A DNA stretch of 64,000 nucleotides. Origin: Nerophis ophidion (lineage: Eukaryota; Chordata; Actinopteri; Syngnathiformes; Syngnathidae). The stretch is from contig NC_084634.1 in NCBI RefSeq assembly GCF_033978795.1, positions 22,796,979 to 22,860,978 on the forward strand. Direction: 5' to 3'. The notes under the pieces are model-generated. The model saw nothing but the letters and a program-made list of their open reading frames with translations. It was not told where the DNA came from and did not search any database. Positions within the stretch are counted from its first letter, which is position 1; each line of letters opens with the position of its first letter. Below are positions 34,673-44,535 of the stretch, one piece after another. The position numbers and the translations under genes were made by a program.

Positions 34673-35540
34673 TAGGGCTGGGCAACAAAAACGATATATC
34701 GCGGGTTTGTCTCTGTGCGATATGGAAAATGACTATATCATAATATTCGAGTATACACTCTCGCGCAGTTGCTTTTAGCTGCGGGCATTCAGGCTCTTCT
34801 CACTCTTTCCTGCCTCTCCTCACAGACAAACAAGCGCACATTCTTACATACATCACGTCATACGTCACATGCGTGTCTGCCCTCGCAGGTCAGAGAAGTA
34901 GCAGACTGGGCTACGTTAGCTGCTAACGTAGCCGTACGAGAGAAAGAAGGTGCGGATCTGGTAACAAATGAAGGAAGACTTCATTCCCAACAAAAACAGC
35001 AGGGTTTCGATCGTCTGGCGGTGGTTTGGCTTCAAGTGGGAATGTTGAGCATACAACCGTAATTTGTCATGTGTGGGGCAATAGCGTTGCTATAAAAAGT
35101 AGCATTACTGCTAGTATGTAGCATCATTTGAAAAGTCACCTTAGTAACATACCACATAGTGAAGGGCGAATACTATTTAAATTCCTATTATGCAGCTCAT
35201 TTTTATTTGACACTTAAAATGTCTTTGACAATCTTGCACTTTATGTTGTGGAAATGACATGAATGTTTGTGCCATTGCTTAATAACTTTAATAAATGCAC
35301 TTTTGGTCAATTGACTTAGTTGTGATTTCCTTCTCTGCATGAAAGTTTAAAAGTAGCATATATCAATGCAGTATGAAGAAGAATGTATTAATGTAGACAT
35401 ATACAATCATCATACTGCTGTGATTATATGCATCAAGTGTTCATTCAATGCCAAGGCAAAATATCGTAATGTATATCGTATATCGCGATATGGCCTAAAA
35501 ATATTGCGATATTTAAAAAAGGCAATATCGCTCAGCCCTA
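34673..35540 (-). mobile_element. 0.9-kb hAT MITE, copy 2 (inverted)
   Basis: 868 bases with the same ends as copy 1, flanked by a perfect 8-bp duplication ACACAAAC (34665-34672 and 35541-35548). The R2 copy at 62033-62044 reads GACACAAACCTTCCC, the uninterrupted target. Confidence 0.96.
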
Positions 35541-36151
35541 ACACAAACCTTCCTAAATGTTATAAAGCCCACTGTTTAATATGTTTGTGTTTATGCTTCA
35601 CTGATGAGAGTATTTGGCCAGTGCCTTTTGTCCTACTAATTTTGGCGGTCTTAAACTCATCGTAGTTTGTTTACATGTACAACTTTCTCCGTCGCCACAG
35701 AACGATGTGTTTTATGCCACTCCTTTGTCTCATTTTGTCCACCAAAAGTTTTATGCTGTGCGTTAATGCACAAAAGGTGAGCTTTGTTGATGTTATTGAC
35801 TTGCGTGGAGTGCTAATAATCCATGCTAACATGCTATTTAGGCTAGCTGTGTGTACATATTGCATCATAATGATTCGTTTGTAGGTATTTTGAGTACATT
35901 TAATTTCCTTTACTTATGCACTCTGTGTATTTAATTTATATTTGCATGTCTAATGACATTATCTGTATGCAATATTGGCTACATTTCTTGTGGTGTGTGC
36001 TATGTTGTTCCAGGCCACAGCAAACATTACCATTTTGTTCCAGACCACAGTAAACTTTACCGAGCTTGCAAAGATGGTAATAAATCAGTTAAAAGAAGAG
36101 TGCCTGTCGTTTCCTTTAACTTGGGGACACACATCTATACCTTTGGCAGAT

Positions 36152-37250
36152 TTAAAGGCCTACTGAAATGAATTTTTTTTATTTAAAACAGGGATAGCAG
36201 GTCCATTCTACGTGTCATACTTGATCATTTCGCGATATTGCCATATTTTTGCTGAAAGGATTTAGTAGAGAACATCGACGATAAAGTTTGCAACTTTTGG
36301 TCACTAATAAAAAAGCCTTGCTTGTACCGGAAGTAGCAGACGATGTGCGCGTGATGTCATGGGTTGTAGGGCTTCTCACATCCTCATATTGTTTATAATC
36401 ATAGCCAACAGCAGCAAGAGTGATTCGGACTGAGAAAGCGACGATTTCCCCATTAATTTGAGCGAGGATGAAAGATTCGGGGATGAGGAAAGTTAGAGTG
36501 AAGCACTAGAAAAAGAAAAAAAAAATTAAAAAGGCGAGTGCAGTGGGAGCGATTTAGATGTTAGACACATTTACTAGGATAATTCTGGAAAATCCCTTAT
36601 CTGCTTATTGTGTTAATAGTGTTTTAGTGAGATTATAAAGTCAGGCCTGAAAGTCGGAGGGCTGTGGTGACCGCCAGTGTCTCTGAGAGAAGCCAATCAA
36701 GGAGGCAAGATGACAGCCGCTGCAGGAGGCCGCTAACTCTGCACAAGTAAGAGCCGACTTAATATCACAATTTTTTCATCCAAAAGCTTGCTGGTTGACA
36801 TGTGATAGAGAAACATTTTCGCTAAAGCTTCACAACAAACAAAGAAACACCGGCTGTGTTTCGGTTGCTAATGGCAGCTGCAATCCATCGCTTTCCACCA
36901 ACAGCATTCTTCTTTATAGTCTCCATTTTTAATCGAACAAATTGCAAAAGATTCGGCAACACAGATGTCCAAAATACTGTGTAGTTATGCGATGAAAAGA
37001 GACGACTTTTAGCCGTAAGTGGTGCTGGGCTAATATGTCCGCTCAACCAAATAACGTCACAAACACGCGTCATCATACGAGTCATCATTTTGCGACGTTT
37101 TCAACAAGAAACTCCGCGGGAAATTTAAAATTGTAATTTAGTAAACTAAACCGGCCGTATTGGCATGTGTTGCACTGTTAAGATTTCATCATTGATATAT
37201 AAACTATCACACTGCGTGGTCGGTAGTAGTGGGTTTCAGAAGGCCTGTAA
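36152..37250 (+). mobile_element. TTAA-flanked piggyBac-like MITE (family P1), copy in R2
   Basis: Starts TTAAAGGCCTACTGAAATG and ends GTTTCAGAAGGCCTGTAA, giving inverted ends with TTAA (one side mutated). About 1.1 kb. It carries a degraded acidic coding-like segment, GAGCGAGGATGAAAGATTCG (about 36460). The R2 copy at 62645 has an intact TTAA at the matching place. Confidence 0.85.
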
Positions 37251-37603
37251 GCCAGTAATTTCCAGGAGTTATCCAACCCTCTAAGACACTAACTAAATGT
37301 GTTGCCATCATTATAATACTTACATATGGCTTTTAACTTTTTGAGGCACCAGACAGATTTGTTTTTTTGTATTTTTGGTCCAATGTGCCTCTTTCAACAT
37401 GTTGGGTTGCCAACCCTGTTCTAAATGACAGGTCAAAAGCCCCTCTTTTGACTGGAGGGCATCATGTTTGGGACCAACCATGAAACGAAGTTGGCCATTC
37501 TCTCTCTATACACAACTCTGTACCTAATGTTGAGACCAGAATGTGTAGGTGCGAGATAAAAGCAAATCAACGGAATCTTATTTATGTGTGATACTATTTA
37601 CAG

Positions 37604-38653
37604 CAGGGGTGTCAAACTCATTTTAGATGGGGGGCCACATGGAGAAAATTCTACTCCCAAGTGGGCCTGACTGGTAAAATCCCTGCACGATAACTTAAAA
37701 ATAAAGACACCTTCAGATTGTTTTCTGTGTTTAAAATAGAAGAAGAAGATTCTGAAAATGTACAAATCATAATGTTTTTGTTTTTTTACACTTACATGTT
37801 GCGGTTAATAGTATTCTATCTTTTTCATTATTTATATTTTCTGAATGAATGATGTGATAATGTTTATCAGTCAACTCAATGGTGTTCATTTTCAATCAAT
37901 CGAGATAAAAAAATATCTAAATCAAATTACAGTATGCCATCTATGTAGTTTGGTAGTGGGGGTGTATAATGTAGCCCGAAAGTTAGGGATGCATGGGATT
38001 CTGGGTATTTGTTCTGTTGGGTTTATGTTGTGTTACAGTGCGGATGTTCTCCCGAAATGTGTTTGTCAATCTCGTTGGTGTGGGTTCACAGTGTGGTGCA
38101 TATTAGTAAGAGTGTTAAAGTTGTTTATATCACAACCCCCAGTGTAACTTGTATGGCTTTTGAACAAGTATGCCTTGCAGTCGCTTGTGCATCGAGTCAG
38201 CAGCCGCACACTAGATGTGGCGGGCAGGCACTCAGATAGCATAGTATCAAAGCGGACGCGACGACATGGTTGAGAAGGACGTTTAAGGCATTGCCATCAT
38301 GGCACGCCCTCAATATTGTTGTCCGGGTGAAAATCTGAGAACATTGTCCTGGGGAGATTTCTGGGAGAGGCACTGAAATCTGGAAAACCTCCCGGAAAAA
38401 TGAGGGGGTCGGCATGTGTGCAGCTGAGCTACATCAGAGTTATCCAAGAGCCGCATGCGGCTCGCCGACCGCTGATCTACAGAGATACAAAGAATTGCTA
38501 TTGCAACATCCAGTAGACACATGTAGAAGAGCTGTTTCTTTCATTCAAAAATTTCAGGTTAATTTGTGTACTTAGCAAACTCATCCCGCGGGCCGGATAA
38601 AACCTGTTCGTGGGCCTGATCCGGCCCGCGGGCCGTACATTGAGACACCCCTG
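37604..38653 (+). mobile_element. hAT element with CAGGGGTGTCAAAC ends (family H8)
   Basis: Starts CAGGGGTGTCAAACTCATTT and ends GTACATTGAGACACCCCTG. Flanked by ATTTACAG (37596-37603) and ACTTACAG (38654-38661), 7 of 8 matching. The interior mixes sequence shared with 3583-3770 and a MITE fragment (CTCCCGGAAAAATGAGGGGG). The open frames inside are not conserved. Confidence 0.85.
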
Positions 38654-39109
38654 ACTTACAGTGTCATAAACAACAGGATGTTCCCCAGTCAATTTTGCTG
38701 TGTTCCCATGCACTTCTGAATTACAGCTGAAAGGAAATCTGTCAGTGTGTCTTTTAAAAATGGACGTTCAAGTAATGAGTAATATGTAACTGACTGTCTG
38801 GTCTGTGTTACACAATGCTGTCATAATTTTTACGGTCTTATAAAGCCAGTAGCCTTGCATTCAGCCACTCGCAATTCTAGCATGAGACAGAACATGTGCC
38901 TTTTAGTCATTCTTTAGCTAGTTTAGCGAGGCATGGGGGAGAGGTGCTCGGAAAACAACCACTTTTTCAGCTCCCTGCAATGTCTTCGCTCGGAGAAGGA
39001 AGGAAATGTCTCAAAGGGAGGTGAGCAAGAGGATCAGGGTGCATCCTGTCTGCTCAAGCTGACTGGCAAAATGTGTTCCCCATTGACCACATATTACTAC
39101 ATAAAACAG

Positions 39110-40400
39110 TTGAGTTGAGTTTGAGTTTATTTGGAACATGCATGCATTCAGCATAATACATCAAAAGTTCCAGTTTCTCTATTCAACATGTTCGAAAAGG
39201 AGTAGGAAGAAGCAGAGCTTATTTAGGCCTACCCCTTTTCCGTTACATAAAAGTTGCTAAAACTTTTGGTCACTTCCTGTTCTCAATTTATTCACAATAG
39301 ACTGCATAAGTAATAACAATAGAAATAAATAATAATCGGGGAAGTAAGTTATATTTCATTGGGTGAGATGAACAAGATTATCTAGAAGATGAATGGATGG
39401 ATAAAATAAATTCAGAATGTTTATCATGGTTCTTCTTCTTTGTACTTTGTAAACACTTTAAGTTTGAAGTGTTAATTGATGCGGATCACATTAGTACATT
39501 GTTTGATTTCTTTGCTTAATCCATTCCATAATTTAAATTCACATACTGATATACTGAAGGTCTTAAGTGTTGTACGTGCGTACGAATGTTTTAAATTACA
39601 TTTTTCGCTAAGGTTATATTTCTCCTTTTTTGTAAGAAGAATTGTTGTATATTCTTTCTTTGTGTATAATTTTAGCTGTTTGCAAATTCACTATGTCGTG
39701 GAATTTCAGTATTTTTGATTTAATAAATAAAAGGGTTTGTATGTTCTCTATATCCGGCATTATGTATTATTCTAACTGATCCCTGGTTCAAATCCCACCT
39801 AGTACAAACTTCGTCACGTCCGTTGTGTCCTGAGCAAGACACTTCATCACCCTTGCTCCTGATGGGTGCTGGTTGGCGCCTTGCATGGCAGCTCCCTCCA
39901 TCAGTGTGTGAATGTGTGTGTGAATGGGTAAATGTGGAAGTAGTGTCAAAGCGCTTTGAGTACCTTGAAGGTAGAAAAGCGCTATAGAAGTACAACCCAT
40001 TTATTTATTTATCTTTTTTGTAACACCGTTAATGAATGAAGTGTACTTTTGTAGTTATTTCCCCATATTTCTGCACAATAACTCAGATATGGTAACACAA
40101 ACGAGCAGTAGAGAATATGAAGTGATATTTGGTCTAGAACATGTTTTCTTTATTCATTATTGACGTGTTTCTTGCTACTTTGTTTATTTTTTTTACATGA
40201 GATTTCCAGTTCAATTTATCATCAATCATTATGCCAAGAAATTTGGTTTCATTTACTGTTTCAATTTAGGGTGCGAGATAACAATGAAATAGTAACACGA
40301 TTATAACCTAGTGTAGAAGACATGATGGGGGATTATTTGGATGGACAAATCAACTATCTGGTAGTCATGGGTTTGTTAAAAACCATAGTCTTTCCAGTTT
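39110..40400 (-). mobile_element. unclassified LINE-like repeat (family R6) with SINE insertion
   Basis: Starts GAGTTTATTTGGAACATGCA and contains GAAAAGGAGTAGGAAGAAGC, ATAAATAAAAGGGTTTGTAT and TGTACTTTTGTAGTTATTTC. Part of it (39720-40090) recurs in reverse at 59620-59800. The class is inferred from its one-ended structure; no RT domain is readable. An S2 SINE splits it at 39777-40006. Confidence 0.5.
39777..40006 (+). mobile_element. S2 SINE, head-truncated
   Basis: Begins at the B box region (TCCCTGGTTCAAATCCCACC), then CACGTCCGTTGTGTCCTGAG, GTGTGTGAATGTGTGTGTGA and AAAAGCGCTATAGAAGTACA. Nearly identical in body to 58380-58565. Confidence 0.88.
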
Positions 40401-40569
40401 AGCGTTAGGTATGGCTAACTTAGAAAAAGAGCTAAGTGATCTGAACTTTGACCAAAATTGTGATCAGTAAAGAAAAGACATGTTTGTAAGTCAAACGTTA
40501 CTGCTCCTTAAAAGTGCTCACACAGCAGTTGTGTCACTTCCTGTAAAAGGGACAATCAACTGAATGTAA

Positions 40570-40832
40570 ACAAATTTGACTGAAGCATTTAAGTCCCATC
40601 TTAAAACTCATTTTTATACTCTAGCGTTTAAAAATAGACCCCCCCTTTTAGACCAGTTGATCTGTCGTCTCTTTTCTGCTCTGCACAGATTAGGTGGCCA
40701 CAGATGACGCGCTAGCTGTTCAGTCGGGACACGGGTGGACCATTCATCTGTGCATCAGTTGGGGACTTCTCTGCACTGCTGACCTGTCTCCACTCAATAT
40801 GATCTCCGGCTGGCCTCACTGTGGACTAGACT
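40570..40832 (+). mobile_element. LINE 3' UTR fragment
   Basis: TTAAGTCCCATCTTAAAACT..., TTAGACCAGTTGATCTG, GTGGACCATTCATCTGTGCA and TCAGTTGGGGACTTCTCTGC, matching the 3' UTR of the LINE at 32438-33127. It ends exactly at the hAT MITE. Confidence 0.75.
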
Positions 40833-41720
40833 TAAGGCTGGGCGATATTGGCTTTTATTAATATCGCGATATACGATATATATTACGATATTTTGCCTTG
40901 GCCTTGAATGAACACTTGATGCATATAATCACAGCAGTATGATGAGTATGTGTGTATACATTAAAACATTTTTCTTCATACTGCATTAATATATGCTACT
41001 TTTAAATTTTCATGCAGAGAGGGAAATCACAACTAAGTCAATTGACCAAAAGTATATTTATTAAAGTTATTAAGCAATGGCACAAACATTCAAGACATTT
41101 CCAAAACAAATTGCAAGATTGTCAGAGACATTTTAAGTGTCAAAAAAATATGAGCTGCATAATAGGAAATCAAATAATATTCGTCCTTGACTATGTGGTA
41201 CGTTAGTAAGGTTATAAAATTATCTTCATTCTCTATCGAGTGACTTACAAACGATGCTACATATTAGCAGTTGTGCTACTTTTTATAGCAACGCATTTTC
41301 CCCCCACACTTGACATATTACGGTTGTCTGTTTGACATATTCCCACTTGAAGCCGAACCACCGCCAGACGATGGAAACTCTGCTGTTTTTATTGGGAATT
41401 AAGTCTTCCTTCATTTGTTACCATATCCGCACCATCTTTCTCTCGTACGGCTACGTTAGCAGCTAATGTTAGCTACGCTGCTACCTCTCTGCCCTGCGAG
41501 GGCGTGTATGTAACGTGTGACCTGACAGTTTGTGACTTATGTAAGAATGTGCGCCTGCTTGTCTGTGAAGAGAGAACAGGAAAGAGCGAGGAGAGCCTGA
41601 AGTGTACGCCCGCAGCTAAAAGTCCTGCGTGAGAACGTATACTCGAATATTAAGAATTAGTCATTTTCTATATCGCACAGAGACAAACCCGCGATATATC
41701 GTATATATCGCCCAGCCCTA
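40833..41720 (+). mobile_element. 0.9-kb hAT MITE, copy 3
   Basis: 888 bases, same length and strand as copy 1. The flanks (ACTAGACT and GGTATGAC) do not match, and the left neighbour is LINE while the right neighbour is a truncated P1 element. This copy therefore probably marks a rearrangement joint. Confidence 0.9.
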
Positions 41721-42020
41721 GGTATGACACTAAAATAATATAAGCAGATAAGGGATTTTCCAGAATTATCCTAGTAAATGTGTCTAATTACATCTGAAAC
41801 TGTCCCACTAGACCAGGGGTCGGGAACCTTTTTGACTGAGAGAGCAACGAAAGCCAAATATTTCAAAATGTATTTCAATGAGAGCCATATCATATTTTTT
41901 AACACCGAATACAACTAAATGTGTGCATTTTTAAGTAGGACTAATATTTTTAGAGTATAATAAGTATTTTAATCTTTTTAATAACATTGTTATTCTGGAG
42001 CTAACCAATAATAAATAAAA

Positions 42021-42512
42021 TGTCATGTCTGTTGATCATGTTTTCGTTTGGTTATGTGCTGTTTGTCCTTTGGACTCTTTAAGTTCCTGTTGTTTTCCAC
42101 TCCCTTGTCTGGTTTCCTTGGTTACTCATTTTGTCCACCTGTCTCTGGTGGACAAAATGCCCGCTCACCTGCTTCCCGAGCACTAATCAGAGGCAGTATT
42201 TAACTTCGTCTTTGCCAGTCAGTCGCCCTGGCGTCAATGTGAACTTTTCTTGCTCTGTGCCGACTTGTTTCATGCCTTGCCATAGTTTCGTACTTCATGC
42301 CATTCCAAGTAAGTTTTGTTTGATTTATGTTCATAGTCTGTTTATGCGTTAGCTTTGTTCCTTAGTTGTGCCTCCACTGTGAGCGATTTTTGTTTGTATC
42401 TTTTTATAGTTTAAATTAAATCATGTTTTTACCTAAATGCCATGTCCCGAGTAGTCCATCTGCCTTCCTGGGGGAACGACCCTGCAGCAAGCTGCGACCC
42501 CCCCATCGTGAA
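42021..42512 (+). mobile_element. solo LTR-like insertion (about 490 bp)
   Basis: Starts TGTCATGTCTGTTGATCATG and ends GACCCCCCCATCGTGAA, between A-rich repeats AAATAAAA on both sides that exist once in other H1 copies. It has CAGTATTTAA (42197-42206), a promoter-like TATA variant, and a strong hairpin at 42127-42159. No internal retroelement genes. The 3' CA is not preserved. Confidence 0.65.
42127..42159. repeat. perfect hairpin, 13-bp arms, in the LTR
   Basis: CATTTTGTCCACC, loop TGTCTCT, exact complement. In LTRs such a stem could sit in the R region; that is inference. Confidence 0.9.
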
Positions 42513-42759
42513 ATAAAATACTTCTTACCATTAATGCGACTTCTTGAACAGGTGCGGTAGAAAACGGATGGATTGATTTAAATGCATGAGAATGTTTTAT
42601 ATTTTGCACATTATTTTTAGCACTGTGATTACCAGCGAAATTATTCATAATTATCGTGTTAAGCAATGTCAGCTAAGATTTATATGAGAGCCAGATGCAG
42701 TCATCAAAAGAGCCACATCTGGCTCTAGAGCCATAGGTTCCCTACCCCTGCACTAGAGA

Positions 42760-42981
42760 GTCACCTTTTCTTTCATTATTAGTGCTTCACTATAACTTTC
42801 CTCATCCACGAATCTTTCATCCTCGTTCAAATTAATGGGGAAATCGTCGCTTTCTTGGTCAGAATAGACAGTCATCTTTTCTTTTATTATTAGTGCTTCA
42901 CTATAACTTTCCTCATCCACTAATCTTTCATCCTCGCTCAAAATAATGGGGAAATTGTCGCTTTCTTGGTCAGAATTGCTC
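42760..42981 (-). repeat. 111-bp tandem duplication in a P1 element
   Basis: GTCACCTTTTCTTTC at 42760 and GTCATCTTTTCTTTT at 42871 start two units of 111 bases. On the minus strand both units read in the same frame as an acidic segment with SEDER and DEESYSEAL. This is probably a remnant of the N-terminal region of the parent transposase. Confidence 0.85.
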
Positions 42982-42999
42982 TTACTGCTGGTGGCTCAC

Positions 43000-43347
43000 A
43001 TTATATATTTGATGTTTGATGTTTCCCTCTTACACACATGTAAGAGGGATGTGTTCTTTGGCTATGAGTTGTTTTTTCCCCTTGGCCTCAGTCTCCAGGG
43101 CCCAGGCTTAGACTGATATTTTTATTTTATTTTAATCTTCTATTTTTTTCTCCCATTCCCCCCCACCTTGTTTACCTGTATCTCACCTTTTTTGTAAGGG
43201 GCGCTGGAAGCCGGCAGACCCGTCAGCGATCCTGTTCTGTCTCCCTGTAATGTTTGTCTGATCTTGAATGGGATTGTGCTGAAAATTTTAATTTTCCTGA
43301 AGGAACTCTCCTGAAGGAATAAATAAAGTACTATCTATCTATCTATA
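43000..43347 (+). mobile_element. LINE 3' end with CTAT tail
   Basis: GCGCTGGAAGCCGGCAGACC...CTGTCTCCCTGTAATGTTTG...AATTTTCCTGAAGGAACTC...AATAAAGTACTATCTATCT. It splits the P1 element, and AAACAATGTGAGGATGTGAG resumes directly after it. The reverse of its tail is at 10588-10650. A 10-bp-arm hairpin (CCCTCTTACA) lies at 43025-43048. Confidence 0.75.
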
Positions 43348-43589
43348 AACAATGTGAGGATGTGAGGGGCCATCACACCGGTGACGTCACGCGCACATCG
43401 CCTGCTTCTTCCGGTAGAGGCAAGGCTTTTTTTATTAGCGACCAAAAGTTGCGGACTTTATCGTCGATGTTCTCTACTGAATCCATTCAGCAAAAATATG
43501 GCAATATCGCGAAATGATCAAGTATGACACATAGAATGGACCTGCTATCCCCGTTTAAGTAAGAAAACCTCATTTCAGCAGGCCTTTAA

Positions 43590-43954
43590 TAAACAAATTT
43601 GACTTTGCAATTTGCACAACGTTTGTATTATACTAGGTGTAAAGATTATACAATTAACACAAACGGAAGACCGTATTATAGCAAAAAAAGCGTTCCAGAT
43701 TTAATCTATTGCTAAACGGACGAATGTTATGAGCCTGCTAGCAAGCGCCTACTTACAGAAATTGCGTTTATCCATGGCTGTATAGTCGTTAAAACTATCG
43801 TAGCCACACTCAAATACCGACGACACAATCCCCGATACATACATCGCAATGTCACTCGATAATGGCCTTTATTAAATCGGCCCAAAGACGATGGCTAACG
43901 TTAGGTAGCTATCTTAAAGGCTAACGGCATTAGCAACTGACACTGAAAGCTTAC
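43590..43954. other. unique sequence after snx3 exon 1
   Basis: First part of intron 1, about 365 bases with no repeats recognised and several CpGs near 43770-43900, as expected next to a promoter-proximal exon. Confidence 0.5.
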
Positions 43955-44116
43955 CTTCAGCCGGACTTCATACGTCGTATATCTGCCTCTGCCAACCCCA
44001 ATCGTCTGGGGATTGCGCACGTCAATCTCAAGAAAGTTACTCGGCGGCCCATATGCGTCGTTGAGGTTCTGAGGCTTGGTAAAGAGCCTTCTTGTATCAG
44101 CTATGGTGTCAGCCAT
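43955..44116 (-). CDS. snx3: snx3 coding exon 1
   Basis: Encodes residues 1-54, from MADTIADTRRLFTKPQNLND through YGPPSNFLEIDV to RYTTYEVRLK, ending at the donor AAG|GTAAGC. SNX3 binds PI3P on early endosomes through its PX domain and works with retromer in cargo recycling (for example of Wntless); this is established for the family. The start ATG at 44116 has GAA before and G after. The frame stays open upstream to a TTG at 44137, but only the ATG matches the family start. The next exon is 32 kb away. Confidence 0.97.
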
Positions 44117-44382
44117 TTCTGCCCTGCTCTTTTCCAAGCCAGCAGAACTGTCAAGCTAGTGTGAAATTAAATATGTATGTTCCGGTTTGGAACTTCAAAA
44201 TAAAAAAACTCCAACGACTGAGACGTGTGTAAAACCCCAAAAGCTTGGTCATATAAATAATAAGAATACACTTTTTTTATTTTACTTATGGGTATAAACT
44301 TTTGTTTTTGTTTTAGCTAGCACTTTTATAGTTTGCGTCCATTTTAGTGGTAATACGTATTTTACTAGTGTTGTTTGAAAAC

Positions 44383-44392
44383 CACTTCCGGT
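44383..44392 (-). promoter_or_regulatory. ETS-like motif upstream of snx3
   Basis: ACCGGAAGTG read on the snx3 strand, about 270 bases before the ATG. Motif-level evidence only. Confidence 0.4.
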
Positions 44393-44535
44393 CAGCTGAC
44401 ATTCAGGTGACTGTTGTTCAACCAACTCCATCCTGGTTTGTTTACAATCCGTCGCATTGGGAACAGGGATCATTCAAAAACAATATATACGCAGTTTATT
44501 CAAAATTGGGCATAATAAAGCACGGAATTTCAAAT

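Larger units (their letters stand above)
34523..37416. mobile_element. DNA transposon, family R2, hosting two other elements
   Basis: Inverted ends GGGTCAGCAACCC and GGGTTGCCAACCC. Without insertions it would be about 0.93 kb. It contains the hAT MITE at 34673-35540 and the TTAA element at 36152-37250. A copy at 61875-62900 lacks both and so shows the empty sites. Interior non-coding. Confidence 0.75.
41814..42750 (+). mobile_element. hAT MITE, family H1, carrying a solo LTR
   Basis: Ends CAGGGGTCGGGAACCTTTTT and GGTTCCCTACCCCTG. Flanks CACTAGAC (41806-41813) and CACTAGAG (42751-42758), 7 of 8 matching. Split by an LTR-like insertion at 42021-42512. Confidence 0.9.
41721..43589 (-). mobile_element. 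P1 (TTAA) element lacking one end, with nested insertions
   Basis: Right end CATTTCAGCAGGCCTTTAA at 43571-43589. The left part starts internally (GACACTAAAATAATATAAGC) against the hAT MITE. It contains H1 (41814-42750), an in-frame 111-bp duplication (42760-42981) and a LINE tail (43000-43347). Confidence 0.8.
11644..43954 (-). other. snx3: snx3 intron 1 (32.3 kb)
   Basis: Donor GTAAGC directly after codon 54 and acceptor tatcaccag before codon 55, phase 0. This long first intron holds most of the window's repeats plus three unique islands. I find no further snx3 exon and no convincing nested host gene. Confidence 0.9.

Noticed and set aside
37845..38239. Plus-strand frames with cysteines
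   Set aside because: They lie within the H8 hAT and match non-coding repeat sequence also found at 3544-3770.
707..44116. The minus-strand gene could be snx12 rather than snx3
   Set aside because: RRLFTKPQNLNDAYGPPSNF, the C-terminal TPSK segment, 162-residue length and the neighbour afg1l fit snx3 better.
44117..44137. Longer snx3 N-terminus beginning at 44137
   Set aside because: The upstream codon is TTG, and SNX3 proteins begin with the MADT/MAET motif at the ATG at 44116.
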